This document shows, one piece after another, positions 29,018 to 38,188 of a DNA stretch of 64,000 nt. Source of the DNA: Collinsella sp. (GTDB lineage: Bacteria > Actinomycetota > Coriobacteriia > Coriobacteriales > Coriobacteriaceae); contig JAGZEK010000003.1 of the NCBI GenBank assembly GCA_018368345.1, positions 62,001 through 126,000 on the forward strand, given 5' to 3'. The position numbers were made by a program, and so were the translations under genes. Position 1 is the stretch's first letter. Each line of letters opens with the position of its first letter. The notes under the pieces were generated by a model. The model had not been told where the DNA came from. It saw only the letters and a list, made by a program, of their open reading frames with translations, and did not search any database.

Positions 29018-30046
29018 TTATTTGAGCTTCAGTGCCTCCATCATGGGCACGGCGGCGTCCCAATCGATCTTCCAGCCAATCGACACGCGGACGGTCTCGC
29101 CCGTCGCGGGAGCCGTCGCAAATAGCGTATGGCCGTTGTCGGGACCGGTAAAGCGCAGCCACGTTATGCCGTTGTACTCGACCTGGTCGGTTGTCGTTTC
29201 CTTGCCTTCATAGATCTGCTCCAGGCTTGCAACTTCCTCCTCCGGCGAGCGCGGGAAGATGCTGATGTTCAGGCGTCCTCCAGTCTCGTCGTGGAAGAAG
29301 TTTGCCTTTTCGCGATCTTCGTCGGACGAATCCAGCGTGTACCCATCGGCGGCCTCGATGCTGTACGATGCGCAGTCGATGCCCGTTAAATCTGCCTTCT
29401 CGCCAGAATCGGCCACGCCGCCGGCCGCCTTGAACTCCTTGGTCTCGCATCCCGTGGTGTCAAAGTGCATGGCCTCATAATTCTTGGCGGGGGCGTAAGC
29501 GTCTACGAACTCGACAGTGATGGGCCCGTAGTACGCCGTCTTGGGCGCCCAGAAATACACGTACTCAACAGTCTCGCCCGGGCCGATATCTGGCCTCTTG
29601 GAAAGATCGATGCCCTCGTGAAGCTCATCGGGAGCCTCACTTGCAACGTAGTCGAGCACGGCCGCCTTGCCGGAAGTAAACAACGGGTCGCCTGCCTCAA
29701 GATCGCCTTGGGCAGCATGCACGTTAAAGGAACTGAACGTCCTGTTCTTTGTGTTGTTGTTGGTAATCTTGATGTGCAGGTAAAAGCCGTCCTGCTTCTT
29801 GGCATCACCGCGATAGAACGTACCGTGAGCCACCGACTCATAGGTAATGCCAGCCACCTCGACCGTCTGCGAATCATAGGCCTTGGCCTTCTTGGACTTC
29901 TCCTGCACAGGCGCGCTACCACCCGAGCTGCCAGCCGAGCCGCTCGGAGCACTACCGCCGCAGCCTGCCACTGTACACGCCAGCACGGCCGAAAGCGTCA
30001 CAGTGGGAATTCCTAACAGCAGTTTCTTTGTCATGGGCTTCATCAT
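29018..30046 (-). CDS. Lipoprotein with DUF5067-like domain
   Basis: 342 residues. Lipoprotein signal with lipobox TVAGCG, a Ser/Gly linker, then a beta-rich domain (about 60-210) with KITNNNTKNRTFSSFNVHA, similar to immunoglobulin-like DUF5067/DUF4352 domains. The last 100 residues (IEAADGYTLDSS to the end) form a second domain of unknown type. AAAGGAG is eight bases before the ATG at 30046. Function unknown; it acts at the outer face of the membrane. Confidence 0.75.
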   Translation of the reverse strand: MMKPMTKKLLLGIPTVTLSAVLACTVAGCGGSAPSGSAGSSGGSAPVQEKSKKAKAYDSQTVEVAGITYESVAHGTFYRGDAKKQDGFYLHIKITNNNTKNRTFSSFNVHAAQGDLEAGDPLFTSGKAAVLDYVASEAPDELHEGIDLSKRPDIGPGETVEYVYFWAPKTAYYGPITVEFVDAYAPAKNYEAMHFDTTGCETKEFKAAGGVADSGEKADLTGIDCASYSIEAADGYTLDSSDEDREKANFFHDETGGRLNISIFPRSPEEEVASLEQIYEGKETTTDQVEYNGITWLRFTGPDNGHTLFATAPATGETVRVSIGWKIDWDAAVPMMEALKLK

Positions 30047-30300
30047 CCTCACAGCTCCTTTCAGCTTGCAGCTCATCCGTTGCCCGAACCCCAAGTCGGC
30101 CCCGTGGCACCGGCTTCCACTATGAGCGTATGACGAAACACGGCGCCGGCGAAGTGACCCGTGGCCCAAATAACGACCCACCAGCGTTCCTTATGGGCCA
30201 AAAGGACTCGCACATGCACGCCCCCGGCCCATAAAACGAGACGCCTGTCCCAATGTTCGATTCGGGACAACAATCCGCACGACACATTTTACCCGTTATC

Positions 30301-30314
30301 CGAACGATTGTTCG
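30301..30314. promoter_or_regulatory. Perfect LexA (SOS) box
   Basis: CGAACGATTGTTCG matches the CGAAC-N4-GTTCG consensus of Gram-positive and actinobacterial LexA exactly. It lies 16 bases upstream of the -35 hexamer of the topoisomerase promoter. Confidence 0.6.
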
Positions 30315-30330
30315 ATGGATTTCGTGTTGG

Positions 30331-30359
30331 TTGGAATCGCCCAAGGGCTGGGCTATGCT
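30331..30359 (+). promoter_or_regulatory. Sigma-70-type promoter of the topoisomerase operon
   Basis: TTGGAA (30331-30336), a 17-base spacer, TATGCT (30354-30359). The start codon follows 54 bases later, after AAAGGAG at 30391. Confidence 0.6.
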
Positions 30360-30413
30360 ACCTTGACTATCTATATGACTTAAACGCAGCAAAGGAGCAC
30401 CGAGAGAGCGAGT

Positions 30414-32411
30414 ATGGCAAAAAACACCGCAAACTATGGTAATGACAGTATCCGCCAGCTCAAGGACGAGGAGCGCGTACGCCTGCGCCCCGCCGTCATC
30501 TTTGGCTCGGACGGACTCGATGGCTGCGCGCATGCTGCCTTCGAGATCTTGTCCAACGCCGTTGACGAGGCGCGCCAGGGCTACGGCAAGCTCATCACCC
30601 TTACCGCCTTTCGCGATGGCTCCATTCAGGTAGAGGACAACGGCCGCGGCTGCCCGCTCGACTGGAACCCTTCCGAGAAGCGCTTTAACTGGGAGCTCGT
30701 CTTCTGCGAGCTCTACGCCGGCGGCAAGTACAACAATAACCAGGGCGGCGACTACGACTTCTCGCTCGGCACCAACGGCCTGGGCTCCTGCGCGACCCAG
30801 TACGCTTCCGAGTACATGGACGTCACGGTTTGGCGTGACGGTAACAAGTATTCCCTGCACTTTAAGAAGGGTAAGGTCGTCGGCGCCAAAAAGAAGGCGC
30901 TCGAGATTGAGCCCAGCGACGAGAACCGCACCGGCACCACCATCAAGTGGCGCCCCGATCTTGAGGTCTTTACCTCGATCAGCATTCCCCACGATTGGTA
31001 TCGCGAGACCATGCGCCGTCAGGCCGTGGTCAACGCCAACGTGACCTTCCGCCTGCGCATTGAGGGCGACGATGGCGAGTTTTCCGAAGAGGACTTTTGC
31101 TACCCCAAGGGCATCGAGGACTACGTGCTCGAGAAGGTCGGTGCCGACTACCTCACCGAGCCCTTCTTTATCGAGGCCGACCGCCGCGGTCGCGACCGCG
31201 AGGACCTGCCCGACTACAACGTTAAGATCACCGCGTGCATGTGCTTCTCGCGCACCTTCATGATGCAGGAGTACTACCACAACTCCTCCTGGCTCGAGAA
31301 CGGCGGTTCGCCCGAGAAGGCGGCCCGTAGCGCTCTGACCAGCGCCATCGATGCCTACATCAAGCAACAGGGCAAGTACAACAAAAACGAGAGCGGCATC
31401 AAATGGCAGGACGTCCAGGACTGCCTGGTTCTGGTGACTAACTGCTTCTCCACCCAGACGTCCTACGAAAACCAGACCAAGAAGGCCATCAACAACCGCT
31501 TTATCCAGCAGGCCATGACTGCCTTCTTTAAGGAGCGCCTCTCGACCTACTTGATCGAGAACAAAGACGCTGCCAACAAGATCATGGAGCAGGTGCTCAT
31601 CAACAAGCGTTCGCGCGAGAACGCCGAGAAGACGCGCCAGAGCATCAAGACCAATCTGCAGCAGAAGACCGACATGGCCAACCGCGTGCAGAAGTTCATC
31701 GACTGCCGCTCCAAGGACAAGGACCGTCGCGAGATCTACATCGTAGAGGGCGACTCGGCAGCAGGCGCCATCCGCACCTCGCGTGATGCCGAGTTCCAGG
31801 GTGTTATGCCCGTCCGCGGCAAGATCCTCAACTGCCTAAAGGAAGATTATCCGCGCATCTTTAAGTCCGACATCATCATGGACCTCATGCGCGTGCTGGG
31901 CTGCGGTGTGGAGATCAAGGACAAGCGTATCAAGAACCTTGGCGCCTTCGACCTGGACAACCTCAACTGGAACAAGGTCATCATCTGTACGGACGCCGAC
32001 GTCGACGGTTATCACATTCGCACGCTCGTACTCACCATGCTCTACCGCCTGGTGCCCACGCTTATCGACGAGGGCTACGTGTATATCGCCGAGTCGCCGC
32101 TCTACGAGATCAACTGCAAAGAGAAGACCTACTTTGCCTACACCGAGCTCGAGAAGAACGGCATCCTCAAGGAGATCGGCGACCAGAAGTGCTCCATCAA
32201 CCGTTCCAAGGGTCTTGGTGAGAACGACCCGGACATGATGTGGCTCACCACTATGAACCCCGAGACGCGTCGCCTGATCAAGGTGGAGCCCGAGGACGTC
32301 ACCAAGATGGAAACCATGTTCAACCTGCTGCTGGGCAACGACGAGGCGGGCCGCAAGCGCTATATCTCCGAGCACGGCAAGGAATACCTGGACCAGCTGG
32401 ACCTGCAGTAG
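30414..32411 (+). CDS. Type II topoisomerase ATPase subunit (ParE/GyrB-like paralog)
   Basis: 665 residues. GHKL ATPase (EILSNAVDEA, DNGRGCP, GTNGLGS), transducer domain, then Toprim with EGDSAAGAI (Glu445) and the metal triad in TDADVDGYH. The N-terminus lacks the usual RKRPGMYIG of GyrB; it has RLRPAVIFGSDG instead. This is the divergent branch annotated as topoisomerase IV subunit B in many gut anaerobes. It forms a heterotetramer with the next gene, 45 bases downstream. The SOS-type box upstream suggests damage control. Confidence 0.9.
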   Translation: MAKNTANYGNDSIRQLKDEERVRLRPAVIFGSDGLDGCAHAAFEILSNAVDEARQGYGKLITLTAFRDGSIQVEDNGRGCPLDWNPSEKRFNWELVFCELYAGGKYNNNQGGDYDFSLGTNGLGSCATQYASEYMDVTVWRDGNKYSLHFKKGKVVGAKKKALEIEPSDENRTGTTIKWRPDLEVFTSISIPHDWYRETMRRQAVVNANVTFRLRIEGDDGEFSEEDFCYPKGIEDYVLEKVGADYLTEPFFIEADRRGRDREDLPDYNVKITACMCFSRTFMMQEYYHNSSWLENGGSPEKAARSALTSAIDAYIKQQGKYNKNESGIKWQDVQDCLVLVTNCFSTQTSYENQTKKAINNRFIQQAMTAFFKERLSTYLIENKDAANKIMEQVLINKRSRENAEKTRQSIKTNLQQKTDMANRVQKFIDCRSKDKDRREIYIVEGDSAAGAIRTSRDAEFQGVMPVRGKILNCLKEDYPRIFKSDIIMDLMRVLGCGVEIKDKRIKNLGAFDLDNLNWNKVIICTDADVDGYHIRTLVLTMLYRLVPTLIDEGYVYIAESPLYEINCKEKTYFAYTELEKNGILKEIGDQKCSINRSKGLGENDPDMMWLTTMNPETRRLIKVEPEDVTKMETMFNLLLGNDEAGRKRYISEHGKEYLDQLDLQ

Positions 32412-32456
32412 CAGCAAATCGATAACGACGGCCCATAAGAAGTTCAAGAGGAAATC

Positions 32457-34697
32457 GTGGCAAAGAAGAAGACGAAGAACCAGCCAAAGAAAAAGCAGGT
32501 CAACGCCGAGAACGTCATCGGCCTGCACTCCGAGGTCACCGATCAGCCGATCACGCAGACGCTCGAGGTCAACTACATGCCCTACGCAATGAGCGTCAAC
32601 GTCTCGCGTGCATTCCCTGAGATTGACGGCTTTAAGCCCTCGCACCGCAAGCTGCTCTACACCATGTACAAGATGGGTCTGCTCAAGGGCGAGCGCCAGA
32701 AGAGCGCCAACATCGTGGGCCAGACCATGAAGCTCAACCCGCACGGCGATGCCGCGATCTACGAGACGATGGTGCGCCTGGCCACCGGCAACGAGGCGCT
32801 GCTCGCCCCCTTCGTGGAGTCGAAGGGCAACTTTGGCAAGTACTATTCGGGCGACCTGAGCTACGCCGCCTCGCGTTATACCGAAGCCAAGCTCTCCCCC
32901 ATCAGCGCCGAGATCTTCAAAGACATCGACAAGGACCCGGTCGACTTCGTCGACAGCTACGACGGTGCCATGAAGGAGCCGCGCCTGCTGCCCACCACGT
33001 TCCCCAACATCCTCGTCTCGGCCAACAAGGGCATCGGCGTCGCCATGGCGTCTGACATCTGCGGCTTTAACCTCAACGAGGTCTGCACCGCCACCATGCA
33101 CTACCTGCAGGATCCCGACTGCGACCTGCTCGAGTACATGCCCATGCCCGATTTCTCCACCGGCGGCGAGATCATCTACCGCCGCGAGGAGATGGAAAAG
33201 ATTATCGAGACCGGCCTTGGCAGCTTCCAAATCCGCTCCCGCTGGCGCTGGATTCCCGAAGAGCGCATCATCGAGGTCTACGAGATCCCCTACACCACCA
33301 AGACCGATGTCATCATCGAGCGCATCGTCAAGCTTTCCAAAGAGGGCAAGGTCAAGGAGATCGCCGACATCCGTGACGAGACCGACCTTTCGGGCCTGCG
33401 TATCGCCATCGACCTTAAGCGAGGTGTCGACCCCGACAAGCTCATGGCCAAGCTCTATCGCTCGACCACGCTGCAGGATTCGTTCTCGTGCAACTTCAAC
33501 GTGCTGGTCGATGGCTACCCCCGCGTTATGGGCGTGCGCCAGATCCTGCACGAGTGGGTCAAGTGGCGTATTGAGTCTACGCGCCGCCGCATTAACTTTG
33601 ACCTGGGCAAAAAGTCCGAGCGCCTGCACCTGCTGCACGGCCTCGAGGCGATCTTGCTCGACATCGACAAGGCAATCGCCATCATCCGCGGCACCAAGCT
33701 CGAAGCCGAGGTCGTGCCCAACCTTATGAAGGGTTTCGACATCGACGAGACCCAGGCCGAGTTTGTTGCCGAGCTTAAGCTCCGCAACATCAACGAGGAG
33801 TACATCCTCAACCGCACCAAGGACATCGCCAAGCTCGAGGGCGAGATTGCCGAGCTTGAGGAGATCCTCTCCAGCGAGGAGAACATCAAGAAGGTCATCA
33901 GCGACGAGCTGGCCGCGGTCAACAAAAAGTACGTGATGCCGCGCCGCACGGGCAGGATCGAGCCCTATGAGGTCATCGAGGTGAGCCTGGAGCCCGAGGT
34001 CGAGGAGTACCCGGTCACCATCATGCTCTCGCGCGATGGCTACCTTAAGAAGATGACAGACCGCGTGCTTAAGAAGGCCGCCACGCTCAGGTACAAGGAC
34101 GGCGACAAACCCTTTATCGAGTTCCCGTCCTCCAACACCCACGAGCTGCTGGTCTTTACCAACAAGAGCCAGGTGTACAAGTGCAAGGTTGCAGCGTTTG
34201 AGGACACCAAGTCGGCCCAGCTGGGCTCGTACCTGCCGACCGATCTTGAGATGGAACCCGACGAGAGCGTCATCTGGGTCATCGACCCCGAGGATTACAA
34301 GGCCGACGTGCTGTTCGTCTTTGAGAACGGCCGCGTGGTGCGCGTCGCGCTTTCTGGATACGTCACCAAGACCAACCGTAAGCGCCTCAAGAACGCCATC
34401 TACGGTGGCAGCAAGCTGCTGTATGCCCAGGTGCTCAAGGAAGATCGCGACATCGCGCTGGTCTCGAGCGACTATCGTTTGATGAACTTCAACACGTCGC
34501 TGCTCAAGACCAAGACAACCACCAACACGCAGGGCGTCCAGGCCTTTACGGCCAAGAAGGGTCGCTCGGTCACCACCGTCGGCACGACCGAGGAGATTCT
34601 TGGCGCCGGCGTCTCGGCCGAAAAGTTCACCGCACAGAGCCTCCCCTCTGCCGGTGCCCTCATGAAGGAAAACGACATGCCGAGTCTGTTTGACTAA
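32457..34697 (+). CDS. Type II topoisomerase DNA-cleavage subunit (ParC/GyrA-like paralog)
   Basis: 746 residues from a GTG start after AGAGGA. The catalytic tyrosine is Tyr141 in SRYTEAKLS, with a winged helix upstream (FKPSHRKLLYTMYKM). A coiled-coil follows, then an incomplete beta-pinwheel (repeats at TIMLSRDGYLKKM, LLVFTNKSQVYK, DVLFVFENGRVV). The GyrA box (QRRGGKG) is absent, so decatenation or relaxation is more likely than supercoiling. It is the last gene of a two-gene operon ending at a strong terminator. Confidence 0.9.
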   Translation: MAKKKTKNQPKKKQVNAENVIGLHSEVTDQPITQTLEVNYMPYAMSVNVSRAFPEIDGFKPSHRKLLYTMYKMGLLKGERQKSANIVGQTMKLNPHGDAAIYETMVRLATGNEALLAPFVESKGNFGKYYSGDLSYAASRYTEAKLSPISAEIFKDIDKDPVDFVDSYDGAMKEPRLLPTTFPNILVSANKGIGVAMASDICGFNLNEVCTATMHYLQDPDCDLLEYMPMPDFSTGGEIIYRREEMEKIIETGLGSFQIRSRWRWIPEERIIEVYEIPYTTKTDVIIERIVKLSKEGKVKEIADIRDETDLSGLRIAIDLKRGVDPDKLMAKLYRSTTLQDSFSCNFNVLVDGYPRVMGVRQILHEWVKWRIESTRRRINFDLGKKSERLHLLHGLEAILLDIDKAIAIIRGTKLEAEVVPNLMKGFDIDETQAEFVAELKLRNINEEYILNRTKDIAKLEGEIAELEEILSSEENIKKVISDELAAVNKKYVMPRRTGRIEPYEVIEVSLEPEVEEYPVTIMLSRDGYLKKMTDRVLKKAATLRYKDGDKPFIEFPSSNTHELLVFTNKSQVYKCKVAAFEDTKSAQLGSYLPTDLEMEPDESVIWVIDPEDYKADVLFVFENGRVVRVALSGYVTKTNRKRLKNAIYGGSKLLYAQVLKEDRDIALVSSDYRLMNFNTSLLKTKTTTNTQGVQAFTAKKGRSVTTVGTTEEILGAGVSAEKFTAQSLPSAGALMKENDMPSLFD

Positions 34698-34739
34698 CGC
34701 GATTGGTTAAAACCGCGGAAGTCGTACCGCCACGAATCC

Positions 34740-34795
34740 GTAAAAGAAAGGGCCCCGAGGTGCGATTAACTGCACTCCGGGCCCCTTTCTTTTAC
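34740..34795. terminator. Strong bidirectional terminator
   Basis: GTAAAAGAAAGGGGCCC-type arms pair over about 24 bases, with A-rich and T-rich flanks on both strands. It separates the topoisomerase operon from the convergent flavodoxin-like gene. Confidence 0.85.
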
Positions 34796-34818
34796 CATTT
34801 ACTCGCAGAAGCGCACTC

Positions 34819-35349
34819 TCACGCCAGCTTGCGGGCGAGCTCTCGCACCTCTTCCAGCTTGGGCGAGGAGGCCATGCTGTCGCGCTCGGTCATACCGCTG
34901 ATGGTGACAATGCCCTGGTCCTCCCACTTGCAGTACGCGCAGGCTGACTTGTACATGGCGATCGCCGCATCATAGACGCCCTCGCTGTGGCTATCGAGCA
35001 AAAGGGCCGTCTTGGTGAACGGGAAGCCCGTAGCGCCAAAGGCGTACAGGCGGTCGATGGCGGCCTTCTCCTGCGCGGTGATATCAAACCAGTAGATAGG
35101 CGAGGCGAAGACGACCATATCGGCGCCTTTCAGCGACTCGATCACGTCGGCCATGTCATCCTTCTGCACGCAGACGCCCTCATGGGCGAAGCAGTACTGG
35201 CATCCCAAGCAGCCGGCGATCTTTTTGCCGGCAACGCGGACGACCTCGACCGCATGGCCGGCCTCGCGCGCGGTCTCGGCAAACGCCTCGACCATGGTGT
35301 CGGTATTGGCGCCCTTACGCGGACTACCGCTCAATACAACGATTTTCAT
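34819..35349 (-). CDS. NAD(P)H-dependent FMN reductase-like flavoprotein
   Basis: 176 residues of flavodoxin-like fold: GSPRKGANTDTMVEAF at the phosphate-binding loop, FASPIYWFDITAQEKAAIDR, and a CxxCxxC-like CLGCQYCFAHEGVC segment typical of the iron-sulfur flavoprotein/multimeric reductase group. It is probably an electron-transfer reductase of quinones or nitro compounds. ATG at 35349. Isolated gene. Confidence 0.85.
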   Translation of the reverse strand: MKIVVLSGSPRKGANTDTMVEAFAETAREAGHAVEVVRVAGKKIAGCLGCQYCFAHEGVCVQKDDMADVIESLKGADMVVFASPIYWFDITAQEKAAIDRLYAFGATGFPFTKTALLLDSHSEGVYDAAIAMYKSACAYCKWEDQGIVTISGMTERDSMASSPKLEEVRELARKLA

Positions 35350-35669
35350 AGGATTCCCTCTCCTTCATGCCGCAGGCGCGTGGCACACATTTCGTTGTAA
35401 CCAAAACAGATGGAGCTATTCAGTCGTCCGCAGACCACATCTCTTGTTCGTGCTCTCTAGACACAATCTCATTGCCTGACAACTCGTTAACTGTCTTGAT
35501 TCTCTCTCCGAGAATTGAACAGCAAATCGTTGGCCGCAAAGTGTCGACTGTGGGAAAATTAACTAGAGCTTTCTCCTGCTCGCGTGAACGTTCGCGTGTA
35601 TGAGCCTGGCCGAATCGGGTAGGCGCAATATAGATCCACGGAAACCGGCCTACGAACAAGGAGCGCCTT
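35350..35669. other. Intergenic region before the LPATG protein
   Basis: 320 bases, lower in GC than its surroundings. A weak promoter (TGGCCG, 16 bases, TATAGA ending near 35633) may serve the surface-protein gene. An imperfect palindrome CGCGTGAACGTTCGCGTG lies at 35581-35598. No gene seen. Confidence 0.4.
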
Positions 35670-36554
35670 ATGTATGGACAGCATGTTGCACCGCAAACCC
35701 ATAACAAACGCACTGGCCTGTCTATCCGCAACGTCAAGCTTCATGCAGGCGCCAGAGTCGTCGCCTACGGAGTAAGCATTCTTATGACAGGACAGCTTTT
35801 GCTACCCTGCGCAGCATTGGCGACCGAAATGCCCGAACCCGATGTCGCATTACCCATCACCTGCGAAGAAGTCAACGCGGAAGGCAGCCTCACAGCAACC
35901 ACCGTCGTCGATCATTACTACGATTTGGAGCTACCCCCTGCTTTCGAGTTGGTCCAGAACGAGGCTCTTGTATACGATTTTCCCGACAAACCCGAGGACT
36001 TCATCTACGGGCTTAACGACACCGTCCATCTCTTCAAGATCGACACCGATACCGAAAGCCTTATAAAAACCGAGAACCCCAAAGAGGCCAGCGTCTCTAT
36101 TGCCCTGACCATGATCGACAATCACGTTAGAGCAACCGTAGTCTTTACAGGCAGTTACGCCGACGACCAAATCCCTTACAGGCTGGACCTCAACAGCTCA
36201 ACCTACCTTGGCGCACACGTTGACCGTGACTTCGACAGCGGGCAGGGGATTATGCACGAAACGCGGCACGATTACTACATCCGTTACGTCTTCGACAGTG
36301 ACGTGCACTTGTTTGCAACCGATACGAGCGGTTCCAAACCCGAACCGGAAACCAAGCCCGAGCCCACACCGCAGCCCAATGCAAAAAAGCCCACGGCAAA
36401 TCCCGTTTCCACCAAGGCAGTAGCGGCAGTTAAACCAGCCGGGGCCACCCTACCCGCGACGGGCGACAACGGTGCGATGGCAGCCGCCCTGAGTGTTGCC
36501 GGTGCTGTAGTTGCGGCAGTTGGCATTTCTGCAACAAGGCGTCGCAACCGCTAG
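35670..36554 (+). CDS. LPxTG-anchored surface protein
   Basis: 294 residues. A signal peptide with a long charged N-region (cleavage probably near ALATE), a beta-rich middle of about 180 residues that looks like a single adhesion-type domain, a Pro/Glu-rich spacer (PEPETKPEPTPQP), and a complete sorting signal: LPATGD, hydrophobic helix, RRRNR tail. It is covalently attached to peptidoglycan by sortase A. AAGGAG precedes the ATG. Ligand unknown. Confidence 0.88.
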   Translation: MYGQHVAPQTHNKRTGLSIRNVKLHAGARVVAYGVSILMTGQLLLPCAALATEMPEPDVALPITCEEVNAEGSLTATTVVDHYYDLELPPAFELVQNEALVYDFPDKPEDFIYGLNDTVHLFKIDTDTESLIKTENPKEASVSIALTMIDNHVRATVVFTGSYADDQIPYRLDLNSSTYLGAHVDRDFDSGQGIMHETRHDYYIRYVFDSDVHLFATDTSGSKPEPETKPEPTPQPNAKKPTANPVSTKAVAAVKPAGATLPATGDNGAMAAALSVAGAVVAAVGISATRRRNR

Positions 36555-36845
36555 CCAACATTTCGTACCCCGCAGACAAAGCTCTATCCCCGCTCCGATG
36601 AGCTTTACTCACCGAGAAGTTTCTTCCCCACGGAAATGAGCTTTTTCCAACGGTCGCCTTCAGGCCATCAACGCCCCGCGAAACCGACGAAACAGACTGT
36701 GCCGAACCGCCATCGAGCTCTGCCCCATCGCAAACAGCGTCGACGGCGTCTTCTGGCAACATTTTTGGTCGCCATAGCTCCGATTCGGCAGGGCCCAGCC
36801 TCCGCTCGATCTCGAGCAAGACTTGTAAGGAGTCCACAGTCAAGA
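36555..36845. other. Intergenic region with inverted repeat
   Basis: 291 bases. AAAGCTC and GAGCTTT (about 36579-36608) form an inverted repeat, and ATGAGCTTT recurs about 30 bases on. Open frames on the minus strand show no family resemblance, so I annotate none. Confidence 0.4.
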
Positions 36846-37088
36846 TCAACTACGGAAATCGCGACGAGCCGATACCGCTCGCATGTCCCCTTCGGAATAG
36901 GCGCTGAGCAGCTCCTGGGCGTGGGCGAACTCGGGCCCTCGCCTCCAACCGAGCAGGCGGTTGACCGCGAGATTTCCCTGAACGTTGTGGACAAAGAGCA
37001 GATAGGCGTCCTCGCGCGAAAGCCCGGCCTTCTCCATGATCGAGGGAACCATCTGCTCCGCGCCGCGCTCGATAACGCGCTGGGCCAC
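36846..37088 (-). pseudogene. Fragment resembling a TetR-regulator C-terminus
   Basis: 80 residues from a GTG with no ribosome site. Coding-like sequence continues in the same frame upstream to the stop of the decarboxylase-cupin gene, with no start codon. Helical segments around REDAYLLFVHNVQGNLAVNRLL look like a ligand-binding regulator C-terminus. The DNA-binding half is missing. It could instead be an unrelated small protein. Confidence 0.35.
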
Positions 37089-37205
37089 GCGGGCGTACGC
37101 GTCGTCATCCGAGTAGAGCAGATAATAGTCATCGTTTGCCGGCGGGCGCTGGCAGAGGGCATCCGCCTCCGTTCCTTCGAGCGGGGCACGGACGGGCGAC
37201 GGTGC

Positions 37206-37970
37206 TTAAGACTCCCTGCTAGTCGCTTTGAGATATCCCTCGTCGTCCACGGGCTCCAGCCACTCGTTGGAGGTCTCCTCGCCCGGAACCTCAAGCGCGA
37301 GATGGGAGAACCAGCTGTCGGGCGCGGCTCCGTGCCAATGCTTCACCCCCGGGGCGATGTTGACCACGTCGCCCGGGTGCAGCTCCTGTGCCGGCTTTCC
37401 CCATTCCTGGTAAAACCCTCGGCCAGCCACGCAGACGAGGATCTGCCCGCCGCCGCTTTTGGCGTGATGGACGTGCCAGTTGTTGCGGCAGCCGGGCTCG
37501 AACGTCACGTTGCAGACGCCGACCTGCTCGGTGGAAAGGGGCGCGAGGTAGCTTTGCCCGATGAAGTACTTCGCGAACGCGTCGTTGGGGGCACCGATGG
37601 GAAAGGCCATCTCGTTTTGGTGCTGAGCCTTTGCGTCGGCGGCATCGTCGTCCACCCAGACCTCCTTCGCCATGCGGAAGGCCGCCCATGCCTTGGGCCA
37701 ACCCGCGTAAAACGCCGCGTGCGTAAGGATTTCCGCTATCTCCGCCCTGGTCACGCCGTTGTTCTTCGCGGACGTCAGGTGATATTTGAACGAAGAGTCC
37801 GTCAGTCCCTGCGCCATTAGGGCCACCACCGTCACCACGCTGCGGTCGCGCAAGGAGAGCTCGCCCTCCCGGCTCCATACCTCGCCGAACAGCACGTCGT
37901 CATTGAGCTGTGCGAATTTGGGAGCGAACTCCCCCAGGGCATCTCTGCCCGCCGTCTGCTTAATCGTCAT
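37206..37970 (-). CDS. Carboxymuconolactone decarboxylase-cupin fusion protein
   Basis: 254 residues. Residues about 20-110 are an AhpD/CMD domain (LSLRDRSVVTVVALMAQG, with HLTSAKNNGVTRAEIAEIL); the usual CxxC pair is absent, so it is the decarboxylase-like rather than the peroxidase type. Residues about 140-235 are a cupin with metal ligands in NNWHVHHAKSGGG and GVKHWHG. Such fusions are often called carboxymuconolactone decarboxylase family and are MerR-controlled. Divergent from the MerR gene. Confidence 0.87.
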   Translation of the reverse strand: MTIKQTAGRDALGEFAPKFAQLNDDVLFGEVWSREGELSLRDRSVVTVVALMAQGLTDSSFKYHLTSAKNNGVTRAEIAEILTHAAFYAGWPKAWAAFRMAKEVWVDDDAADAKAQHQNEMAFPIGAPNDAFAKYFIGQSYLAPLSTEQVGVCNVTFEPGCRNNWHVHHAKSGGGQILVCVAGRGFYQEWGKPAQELHPGDVVNIAPGVKHWHGAAPDSWFSHLALEVPGEETSNEWLEPVDDEGYLKATSRES

Positions 37971-38126
37971 GTTTGATTCCTCCTGCCGATGGTTTTGAGT
38001 ACAAACTGCTTTCGCGCAGCTAAGCCGCGCCTAGATTTCCATGCCCATTCGTTGCGCCTGCTCCAGAGCGGGATGCCCGGCGATTACGGACACCTCTTGC
38101 ACCTCCGATTTGCATTGACGAGAATG

Positions 38127-38157
38127 AAGGTAGTACCTAAACCTGACTTTAGGTCAA
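38127..38157 (-). promoter_or_regulatory. MerR-type promoter of the decarboxylase-cupin gene
   Basis: On the minus strand, TTGACC (38157-38152) and TACCTT (38132-38127) are 19 bases apart. The spacer holds an inverted repeat, ACCTAAA-N6-TTTAGGT (38135-38154). An over-long spacer occupied by a dyad is the hallmark of promoters activated by MerR regulators through DNA untwisting. Confidence 0.7.
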
Positions 38158-38188
38158 GGAATGAAATCGAGATCTATTCGGAGGAGCC

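Larger units (their letters stand above)
30047..30413. other. Divergent intergenic region, lipoprotein and topoisomerase genes
   Basis: 367 bases without a gene. It holds the topoisomerase promoter (30331-30359) and a LexA-type box (30301-30314), annotated separately. Between 30120 and 30290 I see nothing convincing; short ORFs there have no ribosome sites. Confidence 0.6.

Noticed and set aside
31836..34142. 768-codon open frame on the minus strand
   Set aside because: It is antisense to the topoisomerase genes, whose motifs are unmistakable. It is a product of high GC at third positions.
36430..36849. 139-codon minus-strand frame overlapping the LPATG gene
   Set aside because: It overlaps a certain gene at its 3' end and has no family resemblance or ribosome site.
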